Shown here in pieces: positions 1 to 10,178 of a stretch of 64,000 nucleotides of DNA; the first letter of the stretch is position 1; each line of letters starts with the position of its first letter. Under the pieces are notes generated by a model. The model ran no database searches and had not been told where the DNA came from. It saw only the letters and a list, made by a program, of their open reading frames with translations. Origin of the DNA: Cryptomeria japonica (Eukaryota; Streptophyta; Pinopsida; Cupressales; Cupressaceae). A program made the position numbers and the translations under genes. The DNA is taken from contig NC_081409.1 of NCBI RefSeq assembly GCF_030272615.1, forward strand, positions 612,433,755 to 612,497,754. The letters are read 5' to 3'.

Positions 1-1332
1 CTACATAAAAGATTCTCCCTCTTTTTGCTTGGTGTTGCACAAAGTAGTGACTGATATGTCTGTCTCTATGTTATAGGAGAAATGTTGAATAAATGCCTCT
101 GCTAAGTCACCCCATGACTTAATACCAGGTGGGAGTTGGGAGAACCATTCCATAGCTTGATCGCCTAAGCTTTGTGGGAATAATATCATCAAATATGTCT
201 CTTCTGAAGCTACTTCAATGCAAGCTGTGAAAAATTGTCTTATGTGTGCCTTAGGATCCCCTTTTCCTCTATACTTATCAAATTTAGGCGTCACAAAGTG
301 TGTAGGAAAAGGAGGCATTGGAATGCTCTTGTCAAATGGATAAGGACATATGTCTCTCATTGTATATTTTGGCTTCGGTGTATTTATGTCCTCCATTTTC
401 TTTTGTAAGTCCCTGATTTGTTGCTCCAAATTGCTCTTAGGTGGAGATCGACTTCTTGGACCATACCCCATGTTTGAGGCACCAATTGGAGGAAGAGCAT
501 GTTGCATATATGGATGGTATTGATCATACACATGTTCATATGGAGGAGGTCTATAATGATGCTGCATATATGGACCACTTGGTATAGATTCATGTTGAGG
601 AACACCATATCTATTTTGCGCATGTATACCATATTCTACAGGCATGTCATGTTCTATTGTATTGCCCCCAAATTTGACATGAGGTTTCCTTGTGTCCAAA
701 TTTTCAGCATGCCTTGGAATATCCCATTGCTTTGGTGGTTGATCCTTAGCATTGATATGTGATTGAGCATATTTTTCTCCATAAGACTTCCATAATGGTC
801 TGTGAAGGTGAGTGTCATATGTTTGACCATGTGTATGTGGGACCTCTGGTTTTTGAAGCAAAGCTGATGGTGATTCAGGTACCATGTGTGGTCCTCTATT
901 TCCTCCACTATTAGGTCTCCTTTGATGCATGTTGGAGTGAGTTTGTTGCAAAGGTCTATGTTCCATTATTTGAGACATGTCAAAATCATGAGGTATCTTG
1001 GCTCCACTTTGTGCCATCATGTGTAAGAAGTATTGTCTATCCCTCCTCATTATTTCCTCAACCAATCGATTGAAATGGGGATTCATAATGGATTCTTCCA
1101 CATCTGCTGAATGTATTGATAAGTTGTCCAAATTGTCATTGTGTGTAGCATTGTTGTTTAGAGTGTCCATGTTCTCAACATTTGGAATGTTTCTATAAGC
1201 CTCCATGTCAGGTAATGTAGTGTGATCAGTATTGAAAAATAAGTCATTGTCATACTCATAAGAACTCATGTTTGTGGACTCTTGAGCTTCTTTAGTTTCT
1301 CTCCTAGATTTTTGAAGACGGGTTTCAACCAT
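1..1332 (-). CDS. Ty3/gypsy gag polyprotein, N-terminal part
   Basis: An open frame of 443 codons starts at the ATG at 1332 and is cut by the window edge, so the C-terminus is missing. The first 330 residues are low-complexity and rich in His, Pro, Met, Tyr and Asn, with no domain I recognise. From about residue 340 the sequence matches the gypsy capsid (retrotrans_gag) pattern: a FDKYRGKGDPKAHIRQF stretch, then AMEWFSQLPPGIKSW and a FIQHF helix. Gag forms the cytoplasmic particle that packages element RNA. The protein would be made from the LTR-initiated transcript. No stop or frameshift is seen. Only the family assignment is secure; the start codon is the first ATG of the frame. Confidence 0.85.
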   Translation of the reverse strand: MVETRLQKSRRETKEAQESTNMSSYEYDNDLFFNTDHTTLPDMEAYRNIPNVENMDTLNNNATHNDNLDNLSIHSADVEESIMNPHFNRLVEEIMRRDRQYFLHMMAQSGAKIPHDFDMSQIMEHRPLQQTHSNMHQRRPNSGGNRGPHMVPESPSALLQKPEVPHTHGQTYDTHLHRPLWKSYGEKYAQSHINAKDQPPKQWDIPRHAENLDTRKPHVKFGGNTIEHDMPVEYGIHAQNRYGVPQHESIPSGPYMQHHYRPPPYEHVYDQYHPYMQHALPPIGASNMGYGPRSRSPPKSNLEQQIRDLQKKMEDINTPKPKYTMRDICPYPFDKSIPMPPFPTHFVTPKFDKYRGKGDPKAHIRQFFTACIEVASEETYLMILFPQSLGDQAMEWFSQLPPGIKSWGDLAEAFIQHFSYNIETDISVTTLCNTKQKEGESFM

Positions 1333-1799
1333 GAACTAGGTATTGACCAAGATGTGAGAGACTAGATGAAAAATGGAAAGAGTATGGAAGACCAAGAGTT
1401 GGATGGAATGTAAATGAATCTGAAGTGTACTTGCAATGCCCAAAGTGTAAGACCAAGTATGTATGTAGTAGAGTAGGTATGACTTCCAAAGAGAGGATAG
1501 TTTCTCTTGATGAGGTAAGCTGACCTTGACTCTAAGTAAGACCAAATGAGACCCAAAGGTAAGAAACCTTGATGAGGGACCACCTAGAAAAGTGTTGTTG
1601 TATGTAGTGTGTTGACAAAGTATGATGAGGACAAGCAAGTAACCTTTTGACTCAAGTTTAGACAAGTATGAACGTAAAATGAGATGTGAAGAAATGATGG
1701 ACTATGTGAGACCCAAGGACAGGTTGAATGCTAGATGAAACCTGAATAAACAACCTAGGAAGCTCAAGTATTCCGAAACTGATTTCTTTTGTTTGTTGG

Positions 1800-2112
1800 A
1801 CTCTGAAATTTTCGTGCAATTTTGAACACAGACACGACTGTATACTTCACAGACGCGGTTTCCGGACACAGACGCTACTCTGTTTAACCCAGACGCGCTT
1901 CTGCGATTTTCTTGTTTATGTTTGCTGGACTGTAAAGATTTTTGCAATTCTAGACACAGACGCAACTGTATACTGTACAGACGCTGTTATCCGACACAGA
2001 CGGGTTTATATTCAACACAGACGCTGTTATAAACACAGACGCTATTCTGCCCTTCACAGACGCGCTTATATTACTCAGACGCGGTTAAAACAGACACAGA
2101 CGCGTTTCTGTA
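1800..2112. repeat. CACAGACGCG repeat cluster, gag-proximal
   Basis: Roughly a dozen degenerate copies of a short ACACAGACGCG-like word recur at irregular spacing of about 20-35 bp in the leader just upstream of gag. The word keeps its CpG sites, unlike the surrounding AT-rich DNA. A second cluster lies closer to the primer site. Confidence 0.75.
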
Positions 2113-3329
2113 AAATTTGTGCAATTTTTTCCAATCTGTGAGGTCATTTTGTTGTGACCAAATCTGACTGTTTGACTGTTTTTCATGACAAGAGGACACA
2201 ATGCTGATGAGGACTCAATGTTTGCAAGTGTTTAGACTCCAAAATGACTCCAAGAAAAGTGTGTTGTTTGATGTAAAATTATTTTGCATACACTTGAAGA
2301 CACAAAAGACACAATGTTTTGTTGTTTGGTCTTGATTGTTTGAATGTTTAACATAAGTCAAGCACAATTCTTATGGCTGGCCAAGACAATAGTTGTTGAT
2401 CCCACATGGGGTTTTACCCCTGAGGCTACGCTATTCAGAGCGGATACTTAGATGCTTGACCTCACTGGCTCCACCCTCGGCACTCACTTCTCGGGTCAAC
2501 CAAGCATCAGTCCCCATGAAAACTCCCCATGGCGAACTTTGTATCTCTACTAAGAACCGTATGTGTGTGGGCCGCTACCAGAGGTCCGACCTCCTACCCC
2601 AACAACTAGAAGGATTTGGGCCTCTAAAACAAAATGGTGCTAGTAAGGGCATCCGCTCGTGTGGCCATACATGCGGCACTTTCAGCTCTGTAAATACAAA
2701 AGGCTCCCAGCCGGTAGGGGTTACGCCCTACAAATGATCAAATAAATTTGATCAAACGGGTTTATGGGGAGACATAGTGTCGGTATGAACTAATCAGCAC
2801 ACGTTATTCATAGTTTTCACCATGAATACATTTGATTATAGTGGTTCGGATGAGGTGGGTTTTCCTCGCTACCACTTGGGTCATTCTCTTCTCACTAGTA
2901 GTCCTAATGACCACACGGGAAGACAGGCCCTCTAAAGATTAAACAAAAAGAGCCTATTGCTCAAAACACAAAAGACAATGATTCAATTTTAGTGCACCAA
3001 TGGAAGTGTTTGCTAGTCTATGAAAACAAGGCACACAATAAAAATTCAAAACCCTAGCCAAGGACCTGCAACAAAAGTTGTTAGTAGTTTGGGTTGTTTG
3101 ACATAATCACCCCTTCCTGCAAACATACAAGTTAGGTACATTTTAAAAACCCAAAAAAACTTTGTGACATAGGGGCCTTCAACAAAACGTTTTGCTTCCA
3201 AGACAAGCTGTACCAATTTAGTTAGCTAGATCTGAAAGTGTTAGTCCAAAAATAAACCAGATCTGAAACCCTAAGTACAAAATCCGAAAATTGAATCAAT
3301 GAAAACTTCAAAATTCCGAAACAGTAAAT
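2113..3329. other. Middle of gypsy leader, no gene
   Basis: This lies between the two CACAGACGCG clusters. Positions 2390-2740 are more GC-rich than their surroundings and open for 114 codons on the plus strand, against the direction of the element. I see no domain and treat the frame as chance. The rest is AT-rich leader. Confidence 0.5.
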
Positions 3330-3620
3330 ACACAGACGCGTCTGGATAACACAAACGTGGTTCTGTGATGCACAGACGCGCCTAAAAATCACAGATGCTC
3401 CTTTCCGACACAGAAGCGGGTAGAAATAACACAGACGCGTTTCTGAAACACAGACGCTCCTTTCCGACACAGACGCGGGTAGAAATAACACAGACGCGTT
3501 TCTGAAACACAGACGCTCCTTTCTGAAACCTGCAAAATAAAATTTGTCGAAAACACAGACGCGATTCTAGATCCCGCAAACGCGCCAGAAAATCAAAGAC
3601 GCGATCCGAAAGTTCACAGA
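3330..3620. repeat. CACAGACGCG repeat cluster, primer-site-proximal
   Basis: This holds the same ACAGACGCG word as 1800-2112. Within it, a 59-bp higher-order unit is repeated: the same CTTTCCGAC landmark occurs at 3401 and 3460, and a variant at about 3519. On the minus strand the unit lacks stops in several frames, which explains the short open frames here. Confidence 0.75.
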
Positions 3621-3717
3621 CGCAGAAAAAAAACTAAAATGCTGTCGAAAAATGTCTGATCTGCAACTTCAAAAACGCAAAATCTGCAACAAGGAGGTTA
3701 GATGCAAAGGGACAAGT

Positions 3718-3735
3718 GTCCCACCGGGCGTGCCA
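3718..3735 (-). other. Primer-binding site (tRNA-primed reverse transcription)
   Basis: Three bases inside the LTR, the minus strand reads TGGCACGCCCGGTGGGAC. The sequence begins TGG, as expected for pairing to a tRNA 3' CCA end, and sits exactly where a primer site should be. I do not assign the tRNA. Confidence 0.7.
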
Positions 3736-4080
3736 AAATGTATATGGTGAAAATGGATAACAATAATAACAATATTGAAAGGCTAAATGAATTCAACCAC
3801 AAAACCCTAGCCTAACAATCAACAAAGATCCACCATAACATATGAAGATTACCTAAGACAATGCAAATCACATGAAATCACAAATATTATACCATCACAT
3901 GTCCAATAGGGTTTGAATCTCCATTCTTCCTATCTCCATTGATCTTGCTTGATATATTTGCTCTCAGATTTTATATGCACAAGAGCTCAACAAAGAACAG
4001 AATGTGGTTGCAAGTAGGATCGTAGTGTAGTCAAGTCCTCCAAATTGTCGATTAAGGTTTGATAATGAAGGAAGCATCTT

Positions 4081-4090
4081 CTTAAATAGA
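4081..4090 (-). promoter_or_regulatory. Probable TATA box of the gypsy LTR
   Basis: The minus strand reads TCTATTTAAG about 420 bases into the LTR, upstream of a plausible R/U5 segment. Assigned from position and base composition only. Confidence 0.4.
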
Positions 4091-4250
4091 AGACACAATA
4101 TGAAATGGAGGGATAAGATTGAGAGGTGTAAAAAGGAGGTCGGCCAGGATTAGAGGGTAGGTAAAAGAAATAATAAAATAATGAAAGTGGTAGGTAGTGT
4201 ATGAATTAAGAGATGAATGACATGTGTCATATGTAGAAAAGGATAATGAA

Positions 4251-4481
4251 TTAATTAAATAAATAAAGATTTATTTAATTAATAGAAGAAGTGGGATCAA
4301 TTAAATAAATAAGATATTTATTTAATTTAGGAAAATGATAATTTAAATAAATAAATGTATTTATTTAAATGAGAAATAAGGCTAGAAGAGGATAAATGAA
4401 TTAATTAAATAAATACATATTTATTTAATTAATAGAAGAATTAGGCTTAGATAATTAAATAAATAAAATATTTATTTAATT
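4251..4481. repeat. Five AT-rich palindromes in the LTR U3
   Basis: Near-perfect inverted repeats of about 29-32 bp, each an AATTAAATAAATA arm facing its complement, lie at about 4251-4282, 4299-4327, 4341-4370, 4401-4432 and 4453-4481. They are separated by short unrelated spacers. Each could form a hairpin or cruciform. Confidence 0.8.
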
Positions 4482-4507
4482 AGACATGACAATTTTAGGT
4501 GTCTACA

Positions 4508-5925
4508 AATACATTTAGGGTTTCTATTCTTTTGTTGATATGAAAGAGGAATGAATCAAATGTAAGATCCAAACAAGCTAAGCTAGTAGAAGTAATGAGA
4601 ACAACCAAAATAACAATAAATAACATATTGATACATAAGTGAAATTGATACATAGATTATAGATCTAAGAGAGTAATTCTGATGTGCACGTCATATTGGA
4701 ATATGAGCCTTAATCGACAGGACCAAGGCGATGGGTTCTTTATTCCCAATGACTATGTTGAGCTAAAAACTGGGAATCTACACATTGATCTGGTCTAGAT
4801 CTAAAATGCTAAAATTTGCACCTAACTAAGGGGAACCAAGGCACTAGGCGCTCTGTTCTTGAGGACCAAGGCACTAGGCACTCTGGTCCCTGAGATCCAG
4901 GGCCAAATTTTGGAAATGGGTCTATGATAGATTACTGAGATCTCCCAGAAATTTCCCTCTCCAACATAAAGTTGTACCTATGCTTGCAAGCTAGAAATTG
5001 GTGTGTGGTTGGCTATATAGGTTTTTTCCTTAGTCAAACCCCTTGTTTTGGTGATTTCCACCTCCACAAATAGCCAATAAAGTGTTGAAAAGTGTGTGTG
5101 CCCTAGAATCTCATGTATTTGTACGATTCCTATGAGCTAAAATACAAAACTAAAGTTCTACCCTTTGTTTGGAGTAAAATCCCTAAATGAATGTAAATTA
5201 AATGCTTCAAACCACAAATGCAATATAGATCTAAAGTAATAATGTAAATCTAAAAATGAATGATGTGTAGATCTGAAAACTCCCATAGAGATATGAAAAT
5301 AACATGAAACCATACCAAACCCTAAGGGAGAGGTACAAGCCAATCAGCAGTCGATGATCTCCTTATTATTCTTCAATATCTCATGATCTTCCATGATTGA
5401 TAAAAAAGGTTTATGAAGACTTGATGAATTATAAATTTGTTGATTGTAGACTTCACCTAAAACTTGCACTTTCACTTCATAAGATGTCTCCTTCAATTGC
5501 TAGAGATTGGATCCCCAAATGAGGAAAGAAAAGGTTATATATATGAAACCCTAACTTTAATTTTGGTCATAGGCCAACCTAGAATTGATCAAATTTTATA
5601 CAAAGTAGGATTTGAACATTATAATATCACCAAATTAGGATCTTGAAACTCAGGGAGAAAAAGTCAGGACTGGTATGGTGGTCATACCGGTCCAACCGAC
5701 TTTTTTCCAAATTTATAGGGATGCAAAATATCATGATTATAAAATCAAATCCATCTCAGTGGGTCAATCCAAGGTGTTTAGATGTGTGAAAAATGTGTCT
5801 TGAAGGATTAATTAAAATGAACTAAAAAGGGGCACACTTAGGGTTAAGGGCCCAATTTTGTAGTATGTGAATTGGTGAGAGAGGGCCTTAGGTTTAATTA
5901 AATTAATTAAACAAATACCTAAAAG
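4508..5925. other. Unassigned repeat-like DNA
   Basis: No coding sequence is recognised. The only internal structure is a two-copy tandem of about 30 bp at 4833-4894, built on ACCAAGGCACTAGGC followed by CTCTGGTCC. The stretch may be leader or LTR debris of another element. Confidence 0.4.
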
Positions 5926-5936
5926 AACTTTGAAAA

Positions 5937-8766
5937 ATGCAAAATTCAATGGGACACACTAAGGCGGGTGCTAACCTAAGTGTGGAATTGTACAACCCTA
6001 GTCAAGGGTCTACAATTTACGACGCTGCAAGTGGTTTTGCATCTCCTCTCATAAGAGAACAAGCAAAGTTGGCACACATGGGCACATTGAAGTCTTCAAA
6101 ATCTCATGTTCTTCCAAAATATCTAAATCCAAAGGCTTCAACCAAAAAAGGTAAGAAGTGATGGAAATAGGGCAGACAATTGAGAGGAGGGGTGAATCAG
6201 TTGTCACAAAAATTTGCACAACTTAACCTTAATCTCAGATCTGATAATTAAACATGAGAGCACAGATCAGCAACACAACATAAACACACGTAACACCAAG
6301 ATTATTGACATGGAAACCCGGTTAAGGGAAAAACCACGGTGGGGATGAACCCACAAAATAGGTATACTCTGTTAGAAGTATTACAATGGGGAAGACACAT
6401 GCATTCAAGCACACTGCCTACAGCTCACTGCTCAAAACAAAGAAGGCTCGCTGCCTAGGGAAGGCTCACTGCCTTACTAACAGTTTCAGATCACATCCGA
6501 AAATAATGAACTAGGAAATAGCATCTCCTCAATGCCTAGTTCAGTTCCATTGAAGCACAAAACAACTTTCTTCTTCACTTGTATCTTTGCCTTCAACAAA
6601 TGTATTCATTCAGCGCACATACACACTCATTCTCATCCACACACATATATCGAATACAAATATTTCACATTTATTTATAAATGACATCAACCTTGTAGAA
6701 ATCACCAAGGTCAGCTCAACACTCACCACCTAATTATAAAAATATAGCCCTACACAATGCAATATCATATGCGAACCAAGAAATGTCGGTCAAGACATAG
6801 CACGGACCTAAATTAATTGCATCAAACATGAAACGCCTCCAAAAATTACATCTTGAACATCCGCAACATGCTACAATCATCCAGTCGGCCAAAAATATGA
6901 ATAACACCATCAAACCGAAGAAAATCATCAATTATGAGCTCAATGATCAATGTGGACTACCAACACAAAATCCACATGATCCAGAAACATACACAACCAT
7001 CATATATTACCATAGCAACATCCGCACCAACACAAATTACTAGAATCACAATCATCTTCATACCGAACCTCAAGAACACTAACTGCAATGACTGCCAACC
7101 TGAAAAATCACTTGCAGACCTCCAAATCACAAACCATTTTAATTGAGGACACACATCAATGTCCCAAACATTCCTCCAAATCCACAAATCAAGATATTAC
7201 AATGTGGAACAATGCAAATCAAAATACTGACACTCTGTCACTACTGAACAACTGAAAAACTAGCCACAACACAGATACTCATAACTTAATCAAATATTCA
7301 TGCGGACCTCTGAAACTTGATCTAAATCAACTAGAGATAATTCTCTATAAATCCTTTAATTCTTAAACTCTGATCTTCATCATATTTGCTATATCGAACA
7401 AACTAACTCACAACATAACTATCTCAACCAAAGAAATATGTTGACATCAATGACAACACATCTCTCAAATATATCTCAACATATTTGCAACATACTACCA
7501 ACAATCTCCAACAAGAAGTAAAATAAGGATCCTAAGTATCATGAGAAAGTAATAGATTCTCCTTCATAGAACACCCCTAAGTCCACATCCTTTTCCAAAG
7601 AGAAATCATTTAAAAAGAAGAATTTGAAATGTGCTTATTGTAAAAGACAAGGAAATGATGAGCATAGGTTTTATGCTAATAATATTGATGAACTCACACA
7701 CCTTCTTTAGAAGAAAAACATCTTGTTGCCCTAATCAATGTCTCCTCCTTCTTCTTTAGTATCACAATTGACAACATCTTCAACAACACAATCAAGAACG
7801 ATGGGAGTTAACATGGAATTGATAAATGAAAGGTAAAGAACTCTTGGCATCTACATTTCCTAAACATGGGAGATGGATTATTCATTCAAGAGCATCTCAT
7901 CATATGGAATCTTCTATGGATATGTTTACTTATTTTAATCCTTTTGATTCACCTAAAATATTGATGGATAATAACACATACATGAAGGTTTGTGATCAAG
8001 GTTTTACTAACATGGAAAAAATAAATTTAATGATGTACTTTGTGTACCCTCCTCATCTAATCTCCATTATTTTTTTCAAATTTCTCATAGTAGACAAGGT
8101 AAGTTAGTTGGGTTCACTCCTAATTATGTATACATTAAGGACATAGAGACTAGAGAGATTATTACTATTATGGTGGTTGATTATTCATCCTATTTAAATT
8201 CCTTTTCTCATTTTTCTCTTGATGATGATAATGTTCCCTTAACTAATATTCACACCCTTCCATCAAGGGTGAATCATGTTTGTGAGAAGTTTGGTCAAGT
8301 GAATCTTGGTATTCTAGAGGCTAGTGTTGAGCTTCCAACTTCTTCAAGTTCCAGTGCTTTTCTTCAATAGGATGATCATAATTTTCCATATTTTATTTTG
8401 TGGTATGAGTATTTGAAAGGTATTTTAGACTTATTTGTGGAGTCCCACATTGCAGATTCGGAAAACACACTTGAGGAGATTTCTCTCCTATTTGATGACA
8501 GTTTCAATACAACTGTTGTCTTATCTTCATTGTCTTTAGATATTGGAATTCATAAGTTTCCTCGTCTTAATTTATTATACATCATTGTTGAGTTTCATCA
8601 TGATTATGTTGTGACTTATTTAATCTCAGTCACTTCTAATCAATTTTTAGAGACACGCATTCGAAGACTTCATTCCTCCTTCCTTCCATTGGACATGGAT
8701 TGCCTTCTTCATCATCCAATGGACTTTTTTCTTCCTGAGGAGAGATTTCTTGCTTGCAAACATTGA
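5937..8766 (+). pseudogene. Decayed copia gag-protease with C-terminal extension (copy 1)
   Basis: Piece 1 (5937-6158) matches the late capsid region of copy 2: REQAKLAHMGTLKSSKS against MEQTKLISMGILKTSKS. After the solo LTR at 6159-7513 the match resumes with a zinc knuckle, CAYCKRQGNDEHRFY, in which the last Cys is Phe. An IDELTHLL segment follows, then the protease motif WIIHSRASHHM, in which the usual catalytic DSGAS has become HSRAS. The frame then follows the same unusual extension as copy 2 rather than entering an integrase: an acidic/Ser segment and LFVESHIADSENTLEEISLLFD. Several stops and the lost catalytic Asp make it non-functional. Confidence 0.7.
6159..7513 (-). mobile_element. 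Solo LTR A, copia-like, in gag of copia copy 1
   Basis: A 1355-bp LTR flanked by exact AGAAG duplications (6154-6158 and 7514-7518). On the plus strand it starts TGATGGAAATAGG and ends CTCCAACA. It carries the GAGAGGAGGGGTGAATCAG end and a short block containing AAGGGAAAAACCACGGTGGG that solo LTRs B and C also carry. There is no internal region between its ends and the duplications, so it is a solo LTR. It interrupts the gag frame exactly, with coding homology on both sides. Confidence 0.88.
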
Positions 8767-9063
8767 ATCATCTTTTGTTTTCAAGCATACTTCATCAATA
8801 TTGGATCTTCTTCATTATGGAGGGGATAGCGTGTCTCTCTTTTTCCTTCCTATGGGAGGATACTTGATTCTATATTCATGATAGATGTATTCTTTATGGG
8901 GTATCATTGAGTCCTTTGTACATCATCCTTTATTTATTGTTTATGTTTTGTCATTTGGAGAGGAATTTTGTCCCATTGGTTTTTTTCCTTTTCTCCCTTT
9001 GTGAGATTGCATTTGCATTGTACATGAGTATCTAATATGGCCTAGTATTCAAGACCCATAATC
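8767..9063 (+). other. Non-coding 3' part of copia copy 1
   Basis: Weak similarity to the 59.7-60.0 kb part of copy 2, especially the pyrimidine-rich stretch ending in CTTTGTGAGATTGCATTTGC. No open frame is supported. Confidence 0.5.
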
Positions 9064-10114
9064 TGTTGGTATTTTGGTATGGTTTTGTCATTGATGTCAA
9101 CACCTACTAACACTTATCAACTCTGGCACTTTGGAGAATCAGCAACATTCGCCGGCAAACAAGTGACTTATGCACAGTCACCGGTATCTGGTACACTGGC
9201 AGGATATAATGATCACCGGCACTTGGAATGGCATGGAAAACACCTGGTTATGTCAAAGACATCGTTTGGACAGTTTGTCTTGAAGATTTGTTTATTGGCA
9301 TATTCGTATTTGCATATTTGTTGTTACCGGCAAATAGGTCCGGGATATACACCGGTAGGTTTATCTTTTCCAGATCAGCACGACACACTATGAAGATGTT
9401 TTATTATTGTTGTAAATGCATCTCGCCGACATGTTGAATTAGTTATTGCATCAGATATTGATTTTATTGTAATATCCTTTAGAGTCGACCTACTAAAATT
9501 GGTCTTAGGTTATGATATAAATGTAAGATCTTATTTGTAAGATCGAATGTGGAATGCAAAGAAGAAATTGTGTGAAGGTATATGCAAGAATAAGCAAAGC
9601 TATACACGCAGACATCATTTGAAGATTGAAGGTGGGTTTTGGTGAAGACAATCAGAGCTACACCGGTACTGAATCTAGCATAGAAAGATGCTAATTTGAG
9701 TAGTACATTCATATTGGATTTAATCATCCAATTGTAGTCAGTGTGACTCCCATTTGTGATTGATCAGTGAGCTCTAGGCGCTTGGCCTTTCTGCATGTGC
9801 AGACCCCATTTGTATACACATACTATCTACAGTAGTATCATCTGATTGTGGGTAAGGTTTCTCACCGTGGTTTTTCCCCTTATAGGGTTTCCATGTACAA
9901 ATTTTGGTGTTATGTGTTGTGGATGACTTTGTCTTTTTGTTTTACGCATTAATCCTTACCAGTATTGCAATTAACTAATATAACTATCTATCGGCATAAA
10001 AGACTAGTTTACCGGTATTAAGCATTAAAGTTGTTTAAGTTGTTTTGGTTTCAATTTATTTGACAACTGATTCACCCCCCCCCCCAATCTCTCAGTTGTC
10101 TTTGGGACCTAACA
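9064..10114 (+). mobile_element. Solo LTR B, copia-like
   Basis: A 1051-bp LTR starting TGTTGGTATTTTGG and ending GGGACCTAACA, flanked by exact TAATC duplications (9059-9063 and 10115-10119). The ATTGATGTCAACA block near the start and the run of C before CTCAGTTGTC near the end match solo LTRs A and C in reverse orientation. Nothing internal is present. Confidence 0.9.
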
Positions 10115-10178
10115 TAATCATCATAATAACCTTGCATCTTTGCATAATAATTTACTCCCTAAGTTGCACTTAAAGGGG

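Larger units (their letters stand above)
1..4507 (-). mobile_element. Ty3/gypsy LTR retrotransposon, 5' part, cut by window edge
   Basis: Read on the minus strand, this shows in order an LTR (4507 to 3739), a primer-binding site, a leader of about 2.4 kb and an open gag frame that leaves the window at base 1. The LTR has TG and CA ends, and a primer-site-like sequence follows three bases later, so the orientation is clear. Protease, reverse transcriptase and integrase would lie outside the window. The 5 bases outside the LTR are AATAC (4508-4512); the matching target duplication cannot be tested here. The uninterrupted gag frame suggests a fairly recent insertion compared with the other elements of the window. 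Confidence 0.85.
3739..4507 (-). repeat. 5' LTR of the gypsy element
   Basis: The minus strand reads TGTAGACACC at 4507 and ends with ATACA at 3739, giving a 769-bp LTR with canonical TG/CA termini. The upstream (U3) part holds five AT-rich palindromes (4251-4481). A TATA-like sequence lies near 4081-4090. The partner 3' LTR is beyond the left edge. Confidence 0.8.

Noticed and set aside
2393-2737. 114-codon plus-strand frame as a gene
   Set aside because: It lies inside the leader of a minus-strand gypsy element, has no motif and no plausible promoter; kept only as a low-interest observation.
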